From an uncultured Clostridia bacterium (GTDB taxonomy: Bacteria > Bacillota > Clostridia > Christensenellales > Borkfalkiaceae), in assembly GCA_947630775.1 (NCBI GenBank), contig CANRIY010000103.1, positions 1 to 5,780 of the forward strand: a stretch of DNA of 5,780 nucleotides, read 5' to 3'. Under the pieces are notes generated by a model. It was not told the origin of the DNA, did not search any database, and worked only from the letters and a program-made list of their open reading frames with translations. This document shows positions 1 through 5,157 of this stretch, one piece after another. Made by a program: the position numbers and the translations under genes. Position 1 is the first letter of the stretch; each line of letters starts with the position of its first letter.

Positions 1-1276
1 CCTTCTTTCCGAAGACGTGAAATTTCACGACCTCGGGCTTCTCATCCTCGATGAAGAGCAGCGCTTCGGCGTGGAGCACAAGGAGAAGATCAAAAACGTG
101 AAGCGGGACGTGGACTGTCTCACCATGACGGCTACCCCCATCCCGCGCACCCTGCACCTCTCCCTTTCGGGGATCCGCGATATCTCCACCATCCAGACCC
201 CGCCGCACGCCCGCCTTCCCGTGCAGACGTATGTCGCCGAGGAGACGGAAACCCTTCTCCGCGACGCATGCCTCAGGGAGATCGCCCGCAAGGGACAGGT
301 CTTTGTGCTCTACAACCGTGTGGAGAGCATCCACACTTTCGCCGCACGCCTGAAAGAGATCATCCCCGAGGCAAACGTCTGCATCGCACACGGAAGAATG
401 GACAGGGCGACCCTCGAAAAGAGCGTGTTCGGCTTCTACCGCGGGGAGTACGACGTGCTCGTCACGACGACCATCATCGAAAACGGGATCGATCTTCCCA
501 ATGCGAATACGCTCGTCGTCATCGACGCGGACAGGCTGGGCATTTCCCAGCTCTACCAGCTGCGCGGAAGGGTGGGGAGAAGTTCCCGCCTCGCGCATGC
601 CTATTTCACCTATAAACCCGAGCGCGTCATGACGGATAACGCCGCCGAGCGGCTCAAAGCGATCATGCAGTTCACCGAACTCGGGTCGGGTTTCAGGATC
701 GCGATGCGCGATCTCGAGATCCGTGGCGCGGGAAACGTGCTCGGCGCCGAACAGCACGGGCATATGGACAAGGTCGGCTACGAGCTTTACGCCAAGATCT
801 TGAAGGAAGAGCTCACGGGCGTGAAGCAGGAGAGCGTCGATCTCGACATCAAGGCGACCGCGTTCATTCCCGAATCTTACGTCGAATCCCCCGCGGGGCG
901 CATGGATTGCTACAAGCAGATCGCGGAGATCCGCAGCGCCGCGGATTACAAGCGGGTGTGCTCTTCCATGGAGGAGAGCTACGGTCCGCTCCCGCCCCAG
1001 ACGCTCAATCTTCTCGTCATCGCCGTCATGAAGAGCTACGCCGCAAAATTGGGCGTGAGAAAGATTTCCGTCGGGCAGAAAGGGGGGAGTCTCGAATTTG
1101 TTTCGCTCGGGTCTCTCGGCGGCGAAAAGATGGCTGCCGCGATGGACAGATTCAGGGGACAGTACAGCCTCGAAATGACGAGTGCGCCCGTTCTGCACTT
1201 CCCGTTTGCGGGCGACGGCGGCAAAACAATGGTCCGTATGACGAAATTTCTGAAATTTGCGGCAACTTTTGCGTGA
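1..1276 (+). CDS. mfd: Transcription-repair coupling factor Mfd, C-terminal part (5' end outside window)
   Basis: Mfd is a cytoplasmic ATP-driven DNA translocase that removes stalled RNA polymerase from damaged template and recruits the UvrABC excision system. The frame is already open at base 2 and reads into the window as LLSEDVKF, so the GTG at 17 is an internal valine, not a start. About 424 residues are present, roughly the last third of a protein that is usually 1,100-1,200 long. Numbering from base 2, I see the Walker B-type DEEQ box (17-20), motif III TATPIPRT (43-50), the second RecA-like lobe with IIENGIDLP and QLRGRVGR (motif VI, about 186-193), the TRG-like segment ending in IRGAGNVLGAEQHGHM (about 240-255), and the C-terminal regulatory D7/TRCF domain (from about 283 to the TGA at 1274-1276). 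RecG shares the helicase motifs, but the segment after motif VI and the D7 domain identify Mfd. The visible part is intact. No clear intrinsic terminator follows it. Confidence 0.97.
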   Translation, partial: LLSEDVKFHDLGLLILDEEQRFGVEHKEKIKNVKRDVDCLTMTATPIPRTLHLSLSGIRDISTIQTPPHARLPVQTYVAEETETLLRDACLREIARKGQVFVLYNRVESIHTFAARLKEIIPEANVCIAHGRMDRATLEKSVFGFYRGEYDVLVTTTIIENGIDLPNANTLVVIDADRLGISQLYQLRGRVGRSSRLAHAYFTYKPERVMTDNAAERLKAIMQFTELGSGFRIAMRDLEIRGAGNVLGAEQHGHMDKVGYELYAKILKEELTGVKQESVDLDIKATAFIPESYVESPAGRMDCYKQIAEIRSAADYKRVCSSMEESYGPLPPQTLNLLVIAVMKSYAAKLGVRKISVGQKGGSLEFVSLGSLGGEKMAAAMDRFRGQYSLEMTSAPVLHFPFAGDGGKTMVRMTKFLKFAATFA

Positions 1277-1303
1277 TTTTTCCATGTTTTTCACGAAAAA
1301 GAA

Positions 1304-1332
1304 TTGCACATTTTCGAGAAATAGGGTATAAT
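1304..1332 (+). promoter_or_regulatory. Housekeeping sigma-A type promoter for the lipoprotein gene
   Basis: A perfect -10 hexamer TATAAT (1327-1332) lies 17 bases after TTGCAC (1304-1309), which keeps only the TTG of the -35 consensus. The AT-rich setting between two genes, the ideal spacing and the 5' leader of about 60 bases before the next start codon support it. Transcription would begin near 1339. It would drive the lipoprotein gene and probably uppP and the small gene behind it, since no terminator is seen before 4614. Confidence 0.75.
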
Positions 1333-1348
1333 AGAGGACGATTGAAAT

Positions 1349-1365
1349 CGTGGGGGCTCCCCGCG
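1349..1365 (+). other. Small hairpin in the 5' leader
   Basis: CGTGGGG (1349-1355) pairs with CCCCGCG (1359-1365), seven pairs including one G-U, with a GCT loop. It falls just after the predicted transcription start and upstream of the ribosome-binding site. No T-run follows, so it is not an intrinsic terminator; it could stabilise the 5' end of the mRNA. The leader is too short and simple for a known riboswitch. Confidence 0.4.
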
Positions 1366-1386
1366 GTGCGAATAAAAGGTTAATTC

Positions 1387-1390
1387 GGAG
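1387..1390 (+). promoter_or_regulatory. Ribosome-binding site of the lipoprotein gene
   Basis: GGAG sits 8 bases before the ATG at 1399. It fixes this start, which is also the one that gives a complete lipoprotein signal peptide. A GTG-initiated reading starting at 1350 in another frame has no such support. Confidence 0.7.
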
Positions 1391-1398
1391 CGTTTACT

Positions 1399-3564
1399 AT
1401 GAAGCAAAAAGCAAAAGCGGCAATTGCCCTTTCCGTCGCCTCTGTGATGGCGTGCGGACTTCTCGCGGGGTGCGACCTCGTGACGACGGACGCCAAAAAG
1501 GATTACGAGCAGGTCATTGCCGAAGTCAACATCTCGAAGAGCGATGAATTCCAAAGCAATAAGGAATTCGACGGCTATCAGGAAATTTTCTCGGACGAGC
1601 CTATCTACAAGCGGGATATGGTCGCAAGTTTTGTCTCGAGCGGTTCTTCCGTAATGAATTCTTACGGCTGGACCTATCGCGACACCTTCGATGCGATCAA
1701 AGACAGCCTTGTCAACCGTCAGGTGTACGTCCAGTATGCGAAGCTCTTCCTTCTCACCCAAACGGACGGGAACGGGAATTACAGCTATTCGAAAGAAGGC
1801 GAACCCGAACGCTATACCGCCGCGGGCTATCGGGCGGAGATGGCGTCCGCAACGGGCGGCGAAATGGAGAAAACGCTCGCGGGGCTCCGCTATTTCCTCA
1901 CCGATCAAGAGGAGAAGCAGGCGGAGTACGGTCTCCGCGTCTCCTTCAACAGTTCTCTCGATTCCATCGAAGAGGGCATTATTGATTACGAGGACGACCA
2001 CGACTACAGCGAATCCGTCCGCACGACCCCTACGGGCGTAGGAACGGAGGACGAGGACTATGTTCCCGAGAGCTATGCGATCTATACGGGTACGGAAACT
2101 GCCGTAGGCAGCTACGAAATGCTGGACGGCTCCACCGCCTATACCCGCAGGCAGGCGTATGCGACCTTCCTCACCAACGTCCGTTCGAGCGGGCTTCTCG
2201 ATCCCGATGAAGACACCACGAACGTCGAAGGACTCAGCTACTACAAGCGCGAACTGAAATCCGCTTACGAGAGCGCTCTCATCAACAAACTTGCGGACGC
2301 GTTCGAAGAGGACGAGGGCAAGAATATCACCCCCGAATGGGTGGAAAAGAGATTCAACGAAACGCTCGGCAACCAGAAGGAAGGCTTCGAGACAGAGTCC
2401 ATCTCCGTTGACAGCGGGCTTGACGGCATGTCCGATACCTCCTTTGTTCTCACGGCGCCCAAGGCGGGCTACGGCTTCGTCATCAACATCCTTCTTCCCT
2501 TCTCGGCGCAGGACCAGCAGGCGCTCGACGAGATCTCGCAGGATAAGGACGATGTTAACGGTAATAAGTACGGCTGGCGTGCGAGCATCCTCTACCGTCT
2601 GCGTGCGACCGACCAGCGCGGCACATGGTTCACGGGCGAGGAGGACTACTCCTACGATGCCTCTGCGGTGGCGGACGCCTACAAGGGTGCGGATGCCAAT
2701 CGAAAGTATCTCTTCTTCGAAGATTCCTTCTCCGCGAACGAGGGCGAGAGCACCCGCTACGAAACGCTCAAAAATTACTACGGCAAATACACCTACAACG
2801 GCAAAGTCGAAGCAACGGAGGAAGAGGACGGCCACACTTCCTACAAGCTCACGCCTACCCCGATCTCCATCGACGGATTTATCGATGAGATGGAAGGATA
2901 TCTCAACAACGTGCTCGGCGCGGGTTCGGCCGCTCCCCTTTCCGATGGCGTAAACAATAAAAATAACAAGTCCTATTACACCAAGCCCGTTGAGGATTAT
3001 TATGTGAAGGACAATGGCAAGCTCACTTCCGAAGTGGATTACAGCTCTTTCGTCTATTACGAGGGCAGCGTGAACTTTGCAGGCGGATTTGACGCGAACC
3101 ATCTCTTCCTGAAAGATTCTCCCGAAAACAAGGCGCTCTCCGTCATCAACGAGCTCTCCTTCGCATACAATACGGATACGGCGGGCCTCAACACCTATCT
3201 CGGCTATGCGGTCTCGGCAGGCAAGACGGACTTTGTCGGCGAATTCGAATATGCGGCGCACGAGGTCTGCAAGAGGGGCGCGGGGAACTATATCGTCGTT
3301 CCTTCCGATTACGGCTGGCACATCATCTATTGCACTCTCGCATATACAGATGACAATGGTTGTACGCCGTTCCAATTCAATCAGGACGACATCAAGACGG
3401 AAGGTACCTTCTCTTACCTCTTCTATGAGGCGCAGAAATCCGCCGCTGCCGCGACGAATTCGCAGAACAGGCAGACGGACATTATCAACAAGTTCTCGAA
3501 GAACAGCGTAACGGTCTACGAGGACCGCTACGAGGATCTTTCCAATCTCGACCAGCAATCCTAA
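1399..3564 (+). CDS. Lipoprotein with divergent parvulin/PrsA-like foldase features
   Basis: This is a 721-residue exported lipoprotein, probably anchored on the outer face of the cytoplasmic membrane. The N-terminus has lysines at 2, 4 and 6, a hydrophobic stretch, and the lipobox L22-A23-G24-C25, so Cys25 would be lipidated. Residues about 69-118 (from IYKRDMVASF to YAKLFLL) resemble the helical N-terminal chaperone part of SurA/PrsA proteins. Residues about 565-650 read like the second half of a parvulin peptidyl-prolyl isomerase: FAYNTDTAGLN, LGYAV, a VGEFEYAA segment and the ending YGWHIIYC (638-645), which matches the family's usual G-x-HII ending. A possible first strand, VINILLPF (361-368), lies some 180 residues earlier, suggesting a large insertion. 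The middle is acidic and rich in Tyr, Asp, Glu and Gly. PrsA-type proteins are usually 270-350 long, so this one is about twice that. A foldase-like gene after mfd is common in Clostridia. Whether it isomerises prolines is unknown; it may be a chaperone only. Confidence 0.7.
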   Translation: MKQKAKAAIALSVASVMACGLLAGCDLVTTDAKKDYEQVIAEVNISKSDEFQSNKEFDGYQEIFSDEPIYKRDMVASFVSSGSSVMNSYGWTYRDTFDAIKDSLVNRQVYVQYAKLFLLTQTDGNGNYSYSKEGEPERYTAAGYRAEMASATGGEMEKTLAGLRYFLTDQEEKQAEYGLRVSFNSSLDSIEEGIIDYEDDHDYSESVRTTPTGVGTEDEDYVPESYAIYTGTETAVGSYEMLDGSTAYTRRQAYATFLTNVRSSGLLDPDEDTTNVEGLSYYKRELKSAYESALINKLADAFEEDEGKNITPEWVEKRFNETLGNQKEGFETESISVDSGLDGMSDTSFVLTAPKAGYGFVINILLPFSAQDQQALDEISQDKDDVNGNKYGWRASILYRLRATDQRGTWFTGEEDYSYDASAVADAYKGADANRKYLFFEDSFSANEGESTRYETLKNYYGKYTYNGKVEATEEEDGHTSYKLTPTPISIDGFIDEMEGYLNNVLGAGSAAPLSDGVNNKNNKSYYTKPVEDYYVKDNGKLTSEVDYSSFVYYEGSVNFAGGFDANHLFLKDSPENKALSVINELSFAYNTDTAGLNTYLGYAVSAGKTDFVGEFEYAAHEVCKRGAGNYIVVPSDYGWHIIYCTLAYTDDNGCTPFQFNQDDIKTEGTFSYLFYEAQKSAAAATNSQNRQTDIINKFSKNSVTVYEDRYEDLSNLDQQS

Positions 3565-3576
3565 CCTTTCGGCTTC

Positions 3577-4407
3577 ATGGAAATTTTTACGATCATTTGG
3601 CAATCTATCGTACTTGGCACGGTGCAGGGACTCACAGAGTTCCTGCCCGTTTCTTCAAGCGGACATCTTGTGTTCCTGCAGAAGGTGATGGGGTACGATA
3701 TAACGGGCGGCGGTATGACGTTTGTCAACGTCATGTTGCACTTCGGGACCCTTCTCGCCGTCGTGTTTGTCTTTCGGAAAGAGATCCTTGCGCTCTTCAA
3801 AAGGCCTTTCACGCCGCTTCTTCTCCTCATCGCAGCGACGGTCCCCGCGGGGCTCGCCGGCGTCCTTCTCAACGATCAGATCGACGCGCTCTTTGCGGGC
3901 AGCCGCGCACTCCTGTATCTTGCGGTCTGCTTTTCGGCGACCGCGCTCATGCTGCTCGTCTGCGAGATCGTCGCAAAGCGCAGGAAAAAGGTCTATCCCT
4001 TCGGCTGGCGGAATGCGGTCCCGATGGGGCTTTTGCAGGCGGTCGCGCTCCTTCCGGGCGTTTCGCGGAGCGGTTCGACGATCGTCGCGGGGACGCTCAG
4101 CGGCGCCAAGACGGAGGATGTGGCAAAATTTTCCTTCCTCATGAGTATTCCCATCATTCTGGGGAGCGTCGCGGTGGAACTCTTCGGCTTCATCCGCGAG
4201 CCGCAGTTTGCAAGCGGGCCGAACGGCGTCCTGAAAACGGTGCTCGGCGTCGCGATTGGCGTCGTTTTTGCCGCCGTGTTCGGGTTTTTCGCCATCAAAG
4301 TCATGCTGAAGATCATCGGAAAAGCAAATTATAAGTGGTTTTCGCTCTACCTCATTCTCCTGTCCGTGACCTGTATCTGGCTGGACGTCATCGGGATCGT
4401 CGCATAA
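3577..4407 (+). CDS. uppP: Undecaprenyl-diphosphatase UppP/BacA
   Basis: This integral membrane phosphatase converts undecaprenyl diphosphate to undecaprenyl phosphate, the lipid carrier for peptidoglycan and other wall polymers; extra copies give bacitracin resistance. At 276 residues it has normal family length. The first signature is QGLTEFLPVSSSGHL (17-31), holding the catalytic Glu21 and His30; position 17 is Gln where E. coli has Glu, as in many Gram-positive members. The second is PGVSRSGST (160-168) with the essential Arg164. Multiple hydrophobic helices fill the rest, for example 51-67, 79-98, 110-132, 187-206, 221-245 and 256-275. The start ATG lies only 12 bases after the TAA of the lipoprotein gene, in the same frame and without a recognisable Shine-Dalgarno sequence, so translation is probably coupled to the upstream gene. 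No other start is available between that TAA and the first motif. It appears intact. Confidence 0.96.
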   Translation: MEIFTIIWQSIVLGTVQGLTEFLPVSSSGHLVFLQKVMGYDITGGGMTFVNVMLHFGTLLAVVFVFRKEILALFKRPFTPLLLLIAATVPAGLAGVLLNDQIDALFAGSRALLYLAVCFSATALMLLVCEIVAKRRKKVYPFGWRNAVPMGLLQAVALLPGVSRSGSTIVAGTLSGAKTEDVAKFSFLMSIPIILGSVAVELFGFIREPQFASGPNGVLKTVLGVAIGVVFAAVFGFFAIKVMLKIIGKANYKWFSLYLILLSVTCIWLDVIGIVA

Positions 4408-4435
4408 AACGGGCAGATCGTCTCATACTGAACAC

Positions 4436-4443
4436 GGAGGTGA
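4436..4443 (+). promoter_or_regulatory. Near-ideal ribosome-binding site of the 50-residue gene
   Basis: GGAGGTGA matches the anti-Shine-Dalgarno sequence over eight bases and stands 6 bases before the ATG at 4450. It is the strongest such site in the window and is the main support for reading the short frame behind it as a real, well translated gene. Confidence 0.85.
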
Positions 4444-4449
4444 AACGAT

Positions 4450-4602
4450 ATGAGACTGAACTGCGGCGACGTTTGCCCCAAGACGGGCGCGTACAAAGTT
4501 GTCGATCGGGACGGTAAGACGGTCGGGAAGATCTATGTCGGCGAGGGCGAAACGATGCCCCCCACACAGCAGAGCGGCTGCCATTACGAATTCGAAAACT
4601 GA
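4450..4602 (+). CDS. Small YjzC-like Cys-containing protein, 50 residues
   Basis: This 50-residue frame runs from ATG 4450 to TGA 4600-4602. It starts MRLNCGDVCPKTGAYKVVD, continues with a V-G-K-I-Y-V strand and a GEGETMPPT segment (31-39), and ends in SGCHYEFEN. The pattern of short beta strands followed by a G-E-x-(F/M)-P-P-T stretch recalls the YjzC-like small proteins of Bacillota, whose function is not known to me. Cys5, Cys9, Cys44 and His45 could form a metal site, but that is inference. Support for the gene: an excellent Shine-Dalgarno sequence, a 42-base gap after uppP with no terminator, and an intrinsic terminator 11 bases after its stop. It probably shares the transcript of the lipoprotein gene and uppP. 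No signal peptide or membrane segment is present, so it should be cytoplasmic. Confidence 0.82.
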   Translation: MRLNCGDVCPKTGAYKVVDRDGKTVGKIYVGEGETMPPTQQSGCHYEFEN

Positions 4603-4613
4603 ACTCAAAAAGA

Positions 4614-4644
4614 GGGGGCAAATCATTGATTTGCTTCCTTTTTT
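4614..4644 (+). terminator. Intrinsic terminator closing the lipoprotein-uppP-small gene unit
   Basis: GGGGGCAAATC (4614-4624) pairs with GATTTGCTTCC (4628-4638) across an ATT loop: 11 pairs, two of them G-U. Six T follow directly (4639-4644), and an A-rich stretch precedes the stem. It lies 11 bases after the stop of the small gene and separates this unit from the sigma factor gene. Confidence 0.9.
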
Positions 4645-4701
4645 CAATAATTGTCACAAATGGGTCAACAAAAACGTTTTTAAGGTGTAATCGGTTACGG
4701 C
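4645..4701 (+). promoter_or_regulatory. AT-rich promoter region of the sigma factor gene (elements uncertain)
   Basis: The stretch between terminator and sigma gene must hold its promoter. It contains a perfect 12-base palindrome AAAAACGTTTTT (4670-4681) that could be an operator or simply AT-rich DNA, and TGTAAT (4686-4691), one base off the -10 consensus, without a convincing -35 at 16-18 bases. If TGTAAT is used, the transcript would begin only a few bases before the ATG. I could not match an ECF-type AAC...CGT promoter with normal spacing. AAGGTG (4682-4687) is the only Shine-Dalgarno-like string but lies 14 bases from the ATG. Confidence 0.35.
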
Positions 4702-5157
4702 ATGGAAAAAAACAGCGAAGCGATACGCCAAGCCGTGGAACTTTACGGCGATATGATCTACCGTCTTGCCCTGCACTATCTGAAAGACTCCTATGATGCG
4801 GAGGACGTCGTGCAGGAGGTCCTGCTCGCCCTTTTTTTGCGGGATATCCCCGAACACAGGCGGAAGGCGTGGCTTCTCAGGGTCACGGTCAATAAGAGTC
4901 TCGACATTTTGCGCAAACGCAAACGGCAGAGGCCGCTCGAATCGGACCTGCCCGACAAAAACGGGGAGAGCGTGTCCCTTTCGGAAGAGCTGAAAGAGCT
5001 CTCCGCCCTCGACAGGGAGCTCGTCTATCTCTATTGGTATGAAGGTTACAGTTCGAAGGAGATCGGGAAGCTCGTCAGAATGAGCGACGGCGCGGTGAGA
5101 AAACGCCTCGAGCGGGCAAAGAAAAAGCTCAGGGAGCTTTTGGAGAAGGATCCATGA
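4702..5157 (+). CDS. ECF-type sigma-70 family RNA polymerase sigma factor
   Basis: This is an alternative sigma factor of the extracytoplasmic-function type, directing RNA polymerase to a small regulon in response to an outside signal. It has 151 residues, at the short end for the class (about 150-200). Domain sigma-2 covers about 13-75, with the core-binding region 2.2 signature DAEDVVQEV (32-40) and a WLLRVTVNKSLDILRKRKR stretch (57-75). A short linker follows, then sigma-4 (about 98-147) with LDRELVYLYWYEGYSSKEIG leading into the helix-turn-helix and the basic GAVRKRLERAKKKL end (130-143) that reads the -35 element. No region 1.1 or sigma-3 is present, as expected for ECF. The start is the only one after the in-frame TAA at 4681-4683. 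Its stop overlaps the next start (ATGA), the usual arrangement with a cognate anti-sigma factor. Runs of seven A (4706-4712) and seven T (4832-4838) lie inside the gene. The target regulon cannot be read from this window. Confidence 0.93.
   Translation: MEKNSEAIRQAVELYGDMIYRLALHYLKDSYDAEDVVQEVLLALFLRDIPEHRRKAWLLRVTVNKSLDILRKRKRQRPLESDLPDKNGESVSLSEELKELSALDRELVYLYWYEGYSSKEIGKLVRMSDGAVRKRLERAKKKLRELLEKDP

Noticed and set aside
17..19. GTG at 17 as the start of the first gene
   Set aside because: The frame is open to the window edge and the residues before it continue the Mfd sequence; the start lies outside the window.
1287..1300. TTTTTC-AC-GAAAAA inverted repeat as an mfd terminator
   Set aside because: The stem is almost all A-T with a two-base loop, and no T-run follows; too weak to be an intrinsic terminator.
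1291..3603. 770-codon open frame on the minus strand, longer than the lipoprotein gene it overlaps
   Set aside because: It is codon-aligned with the sense gene, so it stays open simply because the sense gene avoids TTA, CTA and TCA codons. Its product is an Arg/Val/Ile-rich stretch with no recognisable motif, and the sense frame has a promoter, ribosome-binding site and signal peptide.
3597..4334. 245-codon Arg-rich frame overlapping uppP
   Set aside because: Shifted-frame shadow of uppP; the uppP frame carries both catalytic signatures.
4395..4422. GATCGTC seen twice around the uppP stop codon
   Set aside because: Seven-base match with no further extension; expected by chance in this GC-rich sequence.
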